A stretch of 64,000 nucleotides of DNA from an uncultured Clostridium sp. (GTDB lineage Bacteria; Bacillota; Clostridia; TANB77; CAG-508), in NCBI GenBank assembly GCA_930989765.1, contig CAKNNA010000003.1:17864-81863 (forward strand). The letters run 5' to 3'. Position numbers and translations under genes: made by a program. Position 1 is the stretch's first letter. Each line of letters opens with the position of its first letter. The notes under the pieces are model-generated. The model saw nothing but the letters and a program-made list of their open reading frames with translations. It was not told the DNA's origin and did not search any database. Below are positions 22,496 to 33,223 of the stretch, one piece after another.

Positions 22496-23437
22496 ATGGA
22501 GAAAATTTCAGTAATAGTGTCTTGTTATAATGAACAAGAAAGTTTACCTTTATTTTATAAAGAAATGGAAAGAGTAAGAAAAGAAGATTTTGAAGATGTT
22601 GACTTTGAATACATATTTGTAAATGATGGCTCAAAAGATAAGACTTTAGAAGAAATAAAAAACTTAAGAAAAACAGATAATAAAGTAAGATATATATCAT
22701 TTTCTAGAAATTTTGGCAAAGAGGCTGCTATGATGGCTGGACTTGAATATTCTACCGGTGATTATGTTACAGTAATGGATGCAGACCTTCAAGATCCACC
22801 AGCACTTTTAAAACAAATGTATAATTCTATAAAAAATGAAGGATATGATTGTGTTGCAACAAGAAGAGTAACTAGAAAAGGCGAGCCACCAATAAGAAGC
22901 TTTTTTGCTAAGCTGTTTTATAAGTTAATAAACAAAATGTCAAATGTAGAAATGATAGATGGTGCAAGAGATTATAGATTAATGACAAGACAAATGGTAG
23001 ATGCAGTAATAACTTTAAAAGAATATAACAGATTTTCAAAAGGATTATTTGGTTTTGTAGGTTTTAATACAAAATGGATAGAATATGAAAATGTAGAAAG
23101 AGTAGCAGGTGAGACTAAATGGTCATTTTGGAAATTATTTAAATATGCCTTAGAAGGAATAACAGCATTTTCTACTACTCCACTCATAATTGCATCTATT
23201 GTTGGAATATTATTTTGTATAATAGCATTTATACTAATTGTAGTAATAATTATAAGAACTTTAATATTTGGAGATCCAACTTCTGGATGGCCATCACTTG
23301 TTTGTATTATATTTTTAGTAAGTGGTGTACAATTATTTTGCATTGGTATAATAGGTCAATATTTATCAAAAACCTATTTAGAAGTAAAAAATAGACCAAT
23401 ATATATTATAAAAGAAACAGAAAATGATAAAAAATAA
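22496..23437 (+). CDS. GT2 family, membrane-anchored (GtrB/DPM-like)
   Basis: ISVIVSCYNEQESLPLFYKEMER, DADLQDPP, two C-terminal TMs. Confidence 0.9.
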   Translation: MEKISVIVSCYNEQESLPLFYKEMERVRKEDFEDVDFEYIFVNDGSKDKTLEEIKNLRKTDNKVRYISFSRNFGKEAAMMAGLEYSTGDYVTVMDADLQDPPALLKQMYNSIKNEGYDCVATRRVTRKGEPPIRSFFAKLFYKLINKMSNVEMIDGARDYRLMTRQMVDAVITLKEYNRFSKGLFGFVGFNTKWIEYENVERVAGETKWSFWKLFKYALEGITAFSTTPLIIASIVGILFCIIAFILIVVIIIRTLIFGDPTSGWPSLVCIIFLVSGVQLFCIGIIGQYLSKTYLEVKNRPIYIIKETENDKK

Positions 23438-23449
23438 AAGAGGTAAATT

Positions 23450-24413
23450 ATGGAAAATAATAAAATATCAGTAGTTGTTCCAATGTATTTTGAAGAAAGT
23501 GTAGTAGACGAATGTTATAAAAGAATAAAAAATACATTGCAAGATTTAGAAAATTATGATTATGAAATAATTTTTGTAAATGATGGAAGTCAAGATAGGA
23601 CTTTAGAAAAATTATTCAATATTGCAAATAAAGATAAAAATGCAAAAATAATATCATTTTCAAGAAATTTTGGTCACCAAGCAGCAGTAACTGCTGGATT
23701 AAAATTTGTAACAGGTGATGTTTGCGTAATTATTGATGCAGATATGCAAGACCCACCAGAACTTATTAAAGAAATGCTTAAATTGTGGGAAGATGGAAAT
23801 GAAGTAATTTATGCAAAAAGAAAAACAAGGCAAGGAGAGTCTAAATTTAAATTACTTTCTGCTAAAATGTTTTATAACACATTAAATGCATTATCAGATG
23901 TTGAAATTCCAAAAGATACAGGCGATTTTAGATTATGTGATAGAAAAGTAATAAATACAATTAATAAAATGCCAGAACATAATAAATTTTTAAGAGGACT
24001 ATTTAGTTGGGTACGGATATAAGCAAATTCCATTTGAATATGATAGGCAAGAGCGTTTTGCTGGAAAAACAAAATATCCATTAAAAAAGATGTTAAAACT
24101 TGCTCAAGATGGAATTTTAAGCTTTTCTACAAAACCATTGAAATTGGTAGGAGTTTTAGGTATATTTTCGATTTTAGTTTCAATAGTTTTATTAATATAT
24201 GCTCTAGTTTCATATATTTTTAAATTTAACAATTTATCTGCAGGCTGGACTTCAATTATGTGTACAATTACTTTTTTTGCTGGAGTGCAACTTCTTTCTA
24301 TTTGGCTTATGTCAGAATATATAGGAAGAATTTATGAGGAAACTAAGGGAAGACCGGAGTATATTATTGATAAAACGGTTAATATTGAGAATGAAGATAA
24401 TTACAATTCATAA
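23450..24413 (+). CDS. GT2 family, membrane-anchored (GtrB/DPM-like); full product needs one +1 frameshift at CGGA (24014)
   Basis: FLRGLFSWV-[C][30 protein letters not shown]; frame from GGA 24015 open to 24413; paralogue of the preceding gene. Confidence 0.85.
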
Positions 24414-24587
24414 TCTGAAATTAATTAAATAAAGTATAGTTTAAAAATGTTAGTAAATTTTAATAGTAACTTATGTGTAATATTAAGTAAAATAAAACTA
24501 TTGTAAATTTAGACAAATAATGATAGAATACCAAATAAGAAAAAACAAAAGATTTTTAGTAAAATAAAGAAAAGGAGGAATTTCAAA

Positions 24588-25442
24588 ATGAAAATTCTAC
24601 TAACAGGAGCAAAAGGAATGCTTGCAAAAGATGTAATCAGAAACTTAAAAGATAACAATGAACTAATATGTACAGATTCAGACGAATTAGACATAACAAA
24701 CCAAGAAGCAGTATTAAAAAAAGTAAAAGAAATAAAGCCAAATTACATAATCAATTGTGCAGCATACACAGCTGTAGACAAAGCAGAAGAACCAGAAAAT
24801 TATGAATTAGTAAGAAAAGTAAATGCAGAAGGACCAAAAAATTTAAGCATAGCAGCAAAAAATGAAGATGCAATACTTGTGCACATAAGTACAGACTATG
24901 TATTTGATGGAGATTTAAATTTATCACAATCATATAAAGAAGAAGATAAAGTAAACCCAGTAAGTATATATGGAAAAACAAAACTAGAAGGAGAAAAGCT
25001 AATAAAACAAAATTTAGACAAATACTATATATTTAGAACAGCATGGCTTTATGGAGATGGAAACAATTTTGTAAGAACAATCTTAAAACTTGCAAAAGAT
25101 AAAGAAGAAGTAAATGTAGTAAATGACCAACATGGAAGTCCAACATTTGCAGGAGACTTAGCAAAAATAATAAAAGATGCAATAGAAAAGAAAATACCAT
25201 TTGGAACATATCATGCAACAAATGAAGGATTTACAACATGGTATGAATTTACAAAAAAAATATATGAATTAGAAAATATAAAAACAAAAGTAAACCCAGT
25301 AACATCAGAACAATTTATAAGACCAGCTAAAAGACCAACAAATTCAAAATTAGATAAAACAAAAATAAAAAATGCAGGAATACAAGTTCCACACTGGGAA
25401 GAAGGATTAAAAAAATACTTAGAAAGAGAAAATCAAAAATAA
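24588..25442 (+). CDS. rmlD: dTDP-4-dehydrorhamnose reductase
   Basis: KILLTGAKGMLAKDV, DYVFDG, YGKTKLEGE. Confidence 0.92.
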   Translation: MKILLTGAKGMLAKDVIRNLKDNNELICTDSDELDITNQEAVLKKVKEIKPNYIINCAAYTAVDKAEEPENYELVRKVNAEGPKNLSIAAKNEDAILVHISTDYVFDGDLNLSQSYKEEDKVNPVSIYGKTKLEGEKLIKQNLDKYYIFRTAWLYGDGNNFVRTILKLAKDKEEVNVVNDQHGSPTFAGDLAKIIKDAIEKKIPFGTYHATNEGFTTWYEFTKKIYELENIKTKVNPVTSEQFIRPAKRPTNSKLDKTKIKNAGIQVPHWEEGLKKYLERENQK

Positions 25443-25485
25443 AAAATAGTCTTTTTAAGTTATACCGATGAAAGGAATGATGAAA

Positions 25486-26412
25486 ATGAAAAATAGAAAA
25501 GGAATTATTTTAGCAGGTGGAAGTGCAACAAGACTATATCCAATTACACTTGCAGTTTCAAAGCAAATGTTACCTGTATATGATAAGCCAATGATATATT
25601 ATCCATTATCAATATTAATGATGGCAGAAATAAGAGAAGTATTAATTATATCAACACCAATACATATAGATTCATTTAAAAGATTATTTGGTGATGGTTC
25701 TAAAATAGGAATGAAAATAGAATATAAGATTCAAGAAAAGCCTGTAGGACTTGCAGATGCATTTATACTAGGTGAAGAATTTATAGGAGATGATAATGTT
25801 GCATTAATATTAGGAGATAACATGATATATGGTTCAAGAATTCAAAAAGTACTAAAAGCAGCAAATAATGTTAAAGAAGGAGGACTAATATTTGGTTACA
25901 AAGTAGCAGATCCAACTTCATATGGTGTAGTAGAAATAGATAGTAAAGGAAGAGCATTATCAATAGAAGAAAAGCCAAAAGTTCCTAAATCATCACTTGC
26001 AGTTCCAGGAATTTACTTTTATGATAATGATGTAGTAGAAATTTCAAAATCATTAAAACCTTCAGAAAGAGGAGAGCTTGAAATAACAGATGTAAATAAA
26101 GCATATATGGAAAAAGGAAAATTAAAAGTAATACCACTTGGTTCAGGATATGCATGGTTTGATACAGGAACAGCAGATAGGCTTGCAGATGCATCAGACT
26201 TTGTAAAAGCAATAGAACTAAGACAAGGAATACAAATAGCATGTCTTGAAGAAATAGCATACAAAAATAATTGGATAGGAAAAGAAGAATTAAAAGAAGC
26301 AATAAATCATTTTGGAAAAACAGAATATGGCAAATACTTACAAAGAGTATTAGAAAGTGAAGAAATAGATTATCATGAAATCTATGAAGATGAAATATTT
26401 AACAATATTTAA
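25486..26412 (+). CDS. rmlA: Glucose-1-phosphate thymidylyltransferase
   Basis: KGIILAGGSATRLYPIT...SKQMLPVYDKPMIYYPL. Confidence 0.95.
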   Translation: MKNRKGIILAGGSATRLYPITLAVSKQMLPVYDKPMIYYPLSILMMAEIREVLIISTPIHIDSFKRLFGDGSKIGMKIEYKIQEKPVGLADAFILGEEFIGDDNVALILGDNMIYGSRIQKVLKAANNVKEGGLIFGYKVADPTSYGVVEIDSKGRALSIEEKPKVPKSSLAVPGIYFYDNDVVEISKSLKPSERGELEITDVNKAYMEKGKLKVIPLGSGYAWFDTGTADRLADASDFVKAIELRQGIQIACLEEIAYKNNWIGKEELKEAINHFGKTEYGKYLQRVLESEEIDYHEIYEDEIFNNI

Positions 26413-26431
26413 AAAAGAAGGGAAAAAAGCT

Positions 26432-27010
26432 ATGGGAAAATTTAAAAAAATAGAAACCAAAATACCAGATGTTTATATTATAGAGCCAACAGTTTTTGGA
26501 GATAATAGAGGATACTTTATGGAAACATATAGTAAAAAAGATTTCGAAGAAATTGGATTAAACTATAATTTCGTACAAGACAATCAATCCAAATCAAAAA
26601 AAGGAGTATTAAGAGGATTACATTTCCAAAAAGAAAATTCACAAGCAAAACTTGTAAGATGTATTAAAGGAGAAGTATTTGATGTAGCAGTAGACTTAAG
26701 ACCAGGAAGTAAAACATATGGACAATGGGAAGGAGTAATACTAACAGAAGAAAATAAAAAAATGTTTATGATTCCAAAAGGATTTGCACATGGATTTTTA
26801 GTTTTATCAGAAGAAGCCGAATTTTCATATAAATGTGATGATATATATAATCCAAATGCAGAAGGTGGAGTAGCATGGAATGATGAAGATATTAATATCA
26901 AATGGCCATTAGGAAACATGAAAATATCAGATTTAATTACATCTGAAAAAGATGCAAAATGGCCAACACTTAGAGAACTAAAAAATACAGACCTTTTCAA
27001 AGATTTATAA
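26432..27010 (+). CDS. rmlC: dTDP-4-dehydrorhamnose 3,5-epimerase
   Basis: FGDNRGYFMETY, QDNQSKSKKGVLRGLHFQ. Confidence 0.94.
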   Translation: MGKFKKIETKIPDVYIIEPTVFGDNRGYFMETYSKKDFEEIGLNYNFVQDNQSKSKKGVLRGLHFQKENSQAKLVRCIKGEVFDVAVDLRPGSKTYGQWEGVILTEENKKMFMIPKGFAHGFLVLSEEAEFSYKCDDIYNPNAEGGVAWNDEDINIKWPLGNMKISDLITSEKDAKWPTLRELKNTDLFKDL

Positions 27011-27034
27011 AATAAAAAAATAGGAGGACTAAAA

Positions 27035-28003
27035 ATGAAAAATAATATACTAGTCACGGGTGCAGCAGGATTCATAGGAGCAAACTTTGCAGAATATTTT
27101 GCAAATAAACACCCAGACTACAATGTAATAGTATTAGACAAACTAACATATGCAGGAAATATGAATAACTTAAACAAAGTAATAGACAAAATAACATTTG
27201 AAAAAGGAGATATATGTGATTTTGAATTTCTTCTAAAATTATTCAAAAAATATGAAATAAATGGAGTAATACACTTTGCAGCAGAATCACATGTTGATAA
27301 TAGCATAAAAGATCCATTCATATTTACACACACAAATGTAATAGGAACACACACTTTACTAGAAGCAGCAAAAAGAACTTGGGGAGAAGGAAGCCAAAAT
27401 AAATTCGTACACATATCAACAGACGAAGTATATGGCTCACTAAAAGAAGAAGGATATTTCACAGAAAAATCACCAATAAAACCAAGTAGCCCATATTCAG
27501 CATCAAAAGCAAGCTCAGACTTAATAGCATTTGCATATAAAGAAACCTATAAAATGAACGTAAATGTAACCAACTGTTCAAATAACTATGGACCATACCA
27601 ACATAACGAAAAATTAATACCACATATGATAAAACTAGCACTAAAAAATGAAAAACTACCAGTATACGGAACAGGAAAAAACATCAGAGACTGGCTATAT
27701 GTAGAAGATCACTGTGAAGCAATAGACTTAGTATTTCATAAAGGAATATCAGGCGAAAGGTACAATATAGGTGGACACAACGAAAAAAGAAACATAGACA
27801 TAGTAAAACTAATCTTAAAAAGGCTAGGAAAATCAGAAGACCTAATAGAATTTGTAGAAGACAGAAAAGGACATGACTACAGATATGCAATAGACCCATC
27901 CAAAATAAAAGAAGAACTTGGCTGGTATCCAAAAACAAAATTTGAAGATGGAATAGTAAAAACAATAGACTGGTATATAGAAAATCCAGAATGGTTAAAT
28001 TAA
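27035..28003 (+). CDS. rmlB: dTDP-glucose 4,6-dehydratase
   Basis: NILVTGAAGFIGANFAEYF, STDEVYGSL, YSASKASSD. Confidence 0.95.
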   Translation: MKNNILVTGAAGFIGANFAEYFANKHPDYNVIVLDKLTYAGNMNNLNKVIDKITFEKGDICDFEFLLKLFKKYEINGVIHFAAESHVDNSIKDPFIFTHTNVIGTHTLLEAAKRTWGEGSQNKFVHISTDEVYGSLKEEGYFTEKSPIKPSSPYSASKASSDLIAFAYKETYKMNVNVTNCSNNYGPYQHNEKLIPHMIKLALKNEKLPVYGTGKNIRDWLYVEDHCEAIDLVFHKGISGERYNIGGHNEKRNIDIVKLILKRLGKSEDLIEFVEDRKGHDYRYAIDPSKIKEELGWYPKTKFEDGIVKTIDWYIENPEWLN

Positions 28004-28004
28004 T

Positions 28005-28096
28005 GGTTAGTCTGGGACAGGTCCCGAGTAACCAAAAATGGTTAATTTGGGACAGGTTATAATAATATTAAAAAATTATTATAACCTGTCCCAAAT
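28005..28096. repeat. REP-like hairpins: GGTTAGTCTGGGACAGGTCCCGAGTAACC (28005-28033) and ATTTGGGACAGGTTATAATAAT...ATTATTATAACCTGTCCCAAAT (28045-28096, terminator-like)
   Basis: Direct reading; T tract after the second hairpin. Confidence 0.88.
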
Positions 28097-28256
28097 ATTT
28101 TTTTAGTTGCTTTTATACATAATAAATTAAGAAAGAGGAATTATAACATAAAAATTAGGTAATACTTATATAAATAATGAGAAAACTATTGATTTTATAA
28201 AAAAAGTAGTATATTATAATAGTATAAGCGAAAATGCATATGAAGGGGGAATTGTT

Positions 28257-28706
28257 TTGAGTAAAATAATTAACCAAATGGAAGCAAAAGAACGGATTTT
28301 TAAAGACACGAATTGGGACTGCTTCATAGCTGAAGTTGAGTTAGATGAGAATAACAGGTTAAAACTTTCGATTTTTGGAGATTCAAAGCTGAAAGATAAA
28401 TATATAAAAAAACGTGAGATAGAAATATTAAAAGTATTGAATTGTATATATGTTACTCTAGCCAAAAAAATCTTATTCAGAGAAATCCAAAATACGAAAA
28501 ATAATAATGAAGAAATACCTGTAAAAGCACCTAACTTATACCAGATACTTAAAACAAAGACAAGGATTGAGTTTTGGTACATAAAGCACAGAAGCAAAAA
28601 AACAACAAAATATTTGCTTACATGGAAAATATTAATTGAGCAAGAAATGTCTGATGAAGAAATGTGTGTACTTTTAACACACATAATTAGTTCACTAATG
28701 AAGTAA
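28257..28706 (+). CDS. Hypothetical protein, 149 aa, TTG start; has an in-frame CGGA that is not followed by a frameshift
   Basis: gaaggggg RBS before TTG; uninterrupted ORF; CGG at 28292-28294. Confidence 0.55.
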   Translation: MSKIINQMEAKERIFKDTNWDCFIAEVELDENNRLKLSIFGDSKLKDKYIKKREIEILKVLNCIYVTLAKKILFREIQNTKNNNEEIPVKAPNLYQILKTKTRIEFWYIKHRSKKTTKYLLTWKILIEQEMSDEEMCVLLTHIISSLMK

Positions 28707-28713
28707 CAAAATA

Positions 28714-28741
28714 GAAGATATGCTTAAATTAGCATATCTTC
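28714..28741 (+). terminator. Hairpin GAAGATATGCTTAAATTAGCATATCTTC
   Basis: Inverted repeat just after the ORF stop. Confidence 0.55.
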
Positions 28742-28911
28742 TAAACTTAATTTTAAAAGTATAATTTGGAAGTATTGATATCATTAAAAATTAATAACTT
28801 TAAATTTAGAAATAAATTTAAAGTTATATTTAATTTATCAAATACATATGATATAATATTTTAAACATAAGCAAAAGAAACAAACATAAAATAAACCAAA
28901 GAGGTGATTTT

Positions 28912-29337
28912 ATGATAAGAAAAATGCAACCAGAAGATATATCTAAAATAATGACTATATGGATAAAAGGAAACTTCAAATGTAACTATTTCATAGAAAA
29001 AGACTATTGGCTATTAGAATTCAATAAGATGAAAAATGACATAATAAATAAATACCAAACCTTTGTATATGTAAAAGAAAACCAAATTCAAGGTTTTATT
29101 AGTATTTATAAAAATGAAATCAAAGCAATATATGTAAAAGAAGATAAAAAAAGGCAAAATATAGGAAGAAAACTTATAAATTTCTGTAGAAAGAAATATA
29201 ATAATTTATTTATAAAAATTTACGAAAAAAATATATCAGCAATTCTTTTTTTCAATGCATTAAGTTTTAAAAATGAAAAAATAAATATAAACAAAAAATT
29301 TAATGAAAAAGAATATTTAATGAGTTGGATAACATAA
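28912..29337 (+). CDS. GNAT family N-acetyltransferase
   Basis: IRKMQPEDISKIMTIW..., GFISIYKNEIKAIYVKEDKKRQNIGRKLI. Confidence 0.8.
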   Translation: MIRKMQPEDISKIMTIWIKGNFKCNYFIEKDYWLLEFNKMKNDIINKYQTFVYVKENQIQGFISIYKNEIKAIYVKEDKKRQNIGRKLINFCRKKYNNLFIKIYEKNISAILFFNALSFKNEKININKKFNEKEYLMSWIT

Positions 29338-29385
29338 AATAGACCAAAATTTTTAACAAAATAACCAAAGCAAAGGAGAACAAAA

Positions 29386-30168
29386 ATGAATTCAAATATA
29401 TTAATAGGATTATTAATACCATTTTTAGGAACTACACTAGGCTCCGCAATAGTTCTTTTAACAAAAAATAACATGAAAACATATATACAAAAACTATTAT
29501 TAGGCTTTGCATCAGGTGTAATGATTGCAGCTTCAGTGTGGTCACTTATAATTCCCTCAATAGAAATGGCAGAAAAACAAAATATAATTGCTTGGTTACC
29601 AGCAGCAGTAGGATTTTTACTAGGAATAATATTTTTACTAATACTAGATACAATTGTACCACACATACATTTAGACAAAACAAAACCAGAAGGATTAAAA
29701 ACCAAAATTAAAAAAACAACAATGTTAGTATTTGCAGTAACTTTACATAATATACCAGAAGGAATGGCAGTAGGAGTAGTATTTGCAAGTAGCATGATTG
29801 GAAATTCTGATATAAGTTACCTAAGTGCAATAGTTCTAGCAATAGGAATAGCAATACAAAACTTTCCAGAAGGAGCCATAATATCAATGCCACTAAGGGC
29901 AGAAGGTGTAAGCAAAACAAGAGCATTTGCATATGGAATGCTATCTGGAATAGTAGAGCCAATAGCAGCAATAATAACAATATTACTTACAAATTTAGTT
30001 ATACCTATTTTACCATATTTACTATCATTTGCAGCAGGAGCAATGATATATGTAGTAGTTGAAGAATTAATACCAGAAGCACAATCAGGAGAGCATACAA
30101 ATATAGGAACAATAGGAGTAGCAATAGGATTTGTACTAATGATGATTTTAGATATTGCACTAGGATAA
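29386..30168 (+). CDS. ZIP family metal transporter
   Basis: HNIPEGMAVGV and NFPEGAIISMPL motifs. Confidence 0.9.
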   Translation: MNSNILIGLLIPFLGTTLGSAIVLLTKNNMKTYIQKLLLGFASGVMIAASVWSLIIPSIEMAEKQNIIAWLPAAVGFLLGIIFLLILDTIVPHIHLDKTKPEGLKTKIKKTTMLVFAVTLHNIPEGMAVGVVFASSMIGNSDISYLSAIVLAIGIAIQNFPEGAIISMPLRAEGVSKTRAFAYGMLSGIVEPIAAIITILLTNLVIPILPYLLSFAAGAMIYVVVEELIPEAQSGEHTNIGTIGVAIGFVLMMILDIALG

Positions 30169-30285
30169 AAGTAATAAAATATTTAGATAAAGAGAAATTT
30201 CTATATTGGTATTTTATTAAAGCACTAGATACTTTAATAAAAACATAAAAGAAAGTTCTTTTTTTTAATAACCTATATAATAAAA

Positions 30286-30368
30286 TGTCCAAAAAAGAAA
30301 CGTCCCCAAAAGGACAAAATGTCAAGAAATGGAAAAATGTCCCAAGAGGGACAGTCCCCAAATGGACA
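30286..30368. repeat. Two TGTCC...GGACA REP-like hairpins (30286-30316 and 30338-30368)
   Basis: Reverse strand reads TGTCCTTTTGGGGACGTTTCTTTTTTGGACA and TGTCCATTTGGGGACTGTCCCTCTTGGGACA. Confidence 0.85.
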
Positions 30369-30437
30369 AAAAAGTGTAACAAAATAGAAAATTTATTGTA
30401 TAACAGGTAACAAAACTAAATAAAGAGGGGTGTAATA

Positions 30438-31010
30438 ATGGAAAAAAATAAAGTAGATAATGAAGAAGAAAGTAAAATATTATACAAAGAATATCTTAAT
30501 GGAAACCAAAAAGCATTTGAAAAAATAGTATTAATGTATAAAAATAATTTAATATATTTTATAAATAAATATGTAAATAATATGCAAATTGCAGAAGATA
30601 TTTCACAGGATGTTTTTGTATATATATTAATTAATAAAGAGCAATATGATTTTAAATATTCTCTAAAAACATATTTATATATGATAGCAAAATGTAGAGC
30701 TATAAATTATTTAAAAAAAGAAGCTAAAAATGTAAAAGTCCAAGACTATGACAATTTATATAAAGACGAAAGGCAGTTAGAAGACTTTATTTTCGCAAGA
30801 GATAAAGATAGGAAAATAAGAGAAGTACTAAAAAATATGAAACAAGAATATCAAACAGTAATAATCTTAAATGTATATGAAGGTTTCAAATACAAAGAAA
30901 TAGCAAAAATAATGCAAAAAAACATTATAGATGTAAAATCTTTAATACATAGAGCTAAAAAAAGATTGAAAAAATTATTAGAAAAGGAGGGGATTGGTTA
31001 TGATGAATAA
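30438..31010 (+). CDS. ECF-type RNA polymerase sigma factor
   Basis: Sigma-70 region 2 (AEDISQDVFVYIL) and region 4 (YEGFKYKEIAKIMQKNIIDVKSLIHRAKKRLKKLL). Confidence 0.85.
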   Translation: MEKNKVDNEEESKILYKEYLNGNQKAFEKIVLMYKNNLIYFINKYVNNMQIAEDISQDVFVYILINKEQYDFKYSLKTYLYMIAKCRAINYLKKEAKNVKVQDYDNLYKDERQLEDFIFARDKDRKIREVLKNMKQEYQTVIILNVYEGFKYKEIAKIMQKNIIDVKSLIHRAKKRLKKLLEKEGIGYDE

Positions 31011-32118
31011 TAAAGAATATTTAGAAAACATCTATAAAAAGAAATCAGAGATTGAATATGATAAGATTTCAAAGAATGTAAGAAATAGTTTTTATACTAC
31101 AAATTTCAAAAAGCTAGAAGTAAAAAATGTACTGCAAATAGCACTAACATTTATAATTTCAATAGGTGTAACAATAGGAGTAGTATATGCTGGAATAGTT
31201 ACTTATCAAAATATATGGCAAAAACCAAAAGAATATAAATTTGAAGATACTTATACAATAACTAAAGAAGATGAAGAAAAATCTATTTCAAAAGAAGATG
31301 CAGAAAAAATTGCAAACCAAATAGTAAATAACATTGGAAAAAAGCCTGGAAATATAACTAAATGTGAACTTATAAAAACAAGTAATAAAACTACTTGGGA
31401 AATAATGATGGATAACCAAATAAGTTTATCTATATATTCAACAACCGGAAAACTTAAACAATTATCAGATTTTAGTATAGATGATACAAAAATACCATCA
31501 ACGATATCTAAAGAAGAAGCAGAAGAAATTGCAAAAGAAATATATATATCTTTAGGTTATGAAGAAGGAGAATATGAATTAGCAGAAATTAAGAAAAGTG
31601 CTGTAACAGAAGACTCAAGCCTTTGGCAAGTGGACTTTTGTAAAAAATATGGAGAGATATATAATTATTATCAAGATATTAGAATAAGTTTTATACCTGA
31701 AATAAAACAAATAGTAATACTTACAATTTTTGACTATGATTATGAAGATAATCCAGTAGTTATAAAAGAAGAAGAAGCAATAGAAATTGCGAAAGAAAAG
31801 TCTATCAGTTTAGGAAGAAATGAAAATGATATAAAAACAATAGAAGCAAAACTAGATATAAAATTAATGAATCCAAATGTATTTATAAAAGAACAAATAG
31901 CAATACCAAAAACAGAAAATAACCTAAACAATATTGAAGAAAATGTAACACAAAATGTTACTATAGATAGCACTGAAATAGTATATGAAACAGATGAAAT
32001 AGTAAGAAAAGTATGGGTAGTAGAAATAGATTATACAAATACAATATTCAGTGATAAAGAAGCATATTATATAGATTGTACAACAGGAGAAATTATTGGA
32101 GGAGACCAAGTAAAATAA
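31000..32118 (+). CDS. Membrane protein, probable anti-sigma/PepSY-like partner of the upstream sigma factor
   Basis: Single N-terminal TM, repeated (I/S)SKEEAEEIAKE segments; overlaps the sigma gene. Confidence 0.6.
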   Translation: MMNNKEYLENIYKKKSEIEYDKISKNVRNSFYTTNFKKLEVKNVLQIALTFIISIGVTIGVVYAGIVTYQNIWQKPKEYKFEDTYTITKEDEEKSISKEDAEKIANQIVNNIGKKPGNITKCELIKTSNKTTWEIMMDNQISLSIYSTTGKLKQLSDFSIDDTKIPSTISKEEAEEIAKEIYISLGYEEGEYELAEIKKSAVTEDSSLWQVDFCKKYGEIYNYYQDIRISFIPEIKQIVILTIFDYDYEDNPVVIKEEEAIEIAKEKSISLGRNENDIKTIEAKLDIKLMNPNVFIKEQIAIPKTENNLNNIEENVTQNVTIDSTEIVYETDEIVRKVWVVEIDYTNTIFSDKEAYYIDCTTGEIIGGDQVK

Positions 32119-32179
32119 GAGAAAATTAAAATAACATAAATAACAATTTAAAGAAATCATAGAATATAAAGCTTACAAA

Positions 32180-32215
32180 GAGTGATATTGGATTAGAATT
32201 ACAATATCACTTTTT
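32180..32215 (+). terminator. Hairpin AGTGATATTG...CAATATCACT + T tract
   Basis: Inverted repeat followed by TTTTT. Confidence 0.65.
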
Positions 32216-32456
32216 AAATGTAAAAAAAATTAATAAAAATTTAATAGTTAGTAAAAAAATTATTAATAATTTACTGATACAATAAAAAAATGTTAATACT
32301 ATAAAAAACAAATAAAATATTATTATTTACAAGATTCTATAAATTAATTATAAAATTGCTAAATAATAGTAAAATCTCAAAAATATGAGACAAATATAAA
32401 ATATTATGATATAATTAATATGTTTAATTAAAAAACATATTAAAGAAAGGAAAAAA

Positions 32457-33188
32457 ATGAGTAATAAAAATAAAATAAAGGTATTTAAAATAATTATTGC
32501 AGTAATTGTAATAATTATATTAATTGCAGTAACAGTTTATTTAATACCATTAATAAAAAACCTTACAACTGAAGAAGGACAAATAGAATTTAAGCAAAGA
32601 ATAAATGATACAGGATTTTTAGGAATGCTTACATTATTTGGACTACAACTTGCACAAATATTTTTGATTATTCTACCAGGTGAGCCTATAGAAATTTTAG
32701 CTGGAATGTGCTATGGTGGATTATGGGGAACAATATTTGTACTTATATCATCTGCGATAATTTCAACAGGAATAATATTTTTTGTAAGAAAATTAGGTAA
32801 AAAATTTGTATATGATTTTTGTGGAGAAGAAAAAATAAAGAAAATAGAAAATAGCAAATTATTTAAAAATTCTCAAAAAATAGAATTAATAATGATAATT
32901 TTATTTATAATCCCAGGAACACCCAAAGATTTATTTGTATATATAGCGGGTTTGCTGCCAATACATCCAATCAGATTTATAGCTATATCTACATTTGCAA
33001 GAATTCCATCAATAATATCTTCAACACTTGCTGGTGCAAATTTAGCTACAGGAGATTGGAAAATGAGTTTAATAATATATGCAATAACTTTTGTAATAGT
33101 TGGGATAATAGTATTTTTGATTAAAAAATTTGATAAGAGTAATACAACAGGAGAAACTTTATCTGCTATACAAAAAGATATAAAATAA
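32457..33188 (+). CDS. VTT/TVP38/DedA-like membrane protein
   Basis: ILPGEPIEILAGMCYGGLWGT, IPGTPKDLFVYIAGLLPI. Confidence 0.85.
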   Translation: MSNKNKIKVFKIIIAVIVIIILIAVTVYLIPLIKNLTTEEGQIEFKQRINDTGFLGMLTLFGLQLAQIFLIILPGEPIEILAGMCYGGLWGTIFVLISSAIISTGIIFFVRKLGKKFVYDFCGEEKIKKIENSKLFKNSQKIELIMIILFIIPGTPKDLFVYIAGLLPIHPIRFIAISTFARIPSIISSTLAGANLATGDWKMSLIIYAITFVIVGIIVFLIKKFDKSNTTGETLSAIQKDIK

Positions 33189-33223
33189 TTTAGAAAATTT
33201 AGAGAAATATAAAGGGGAATACT

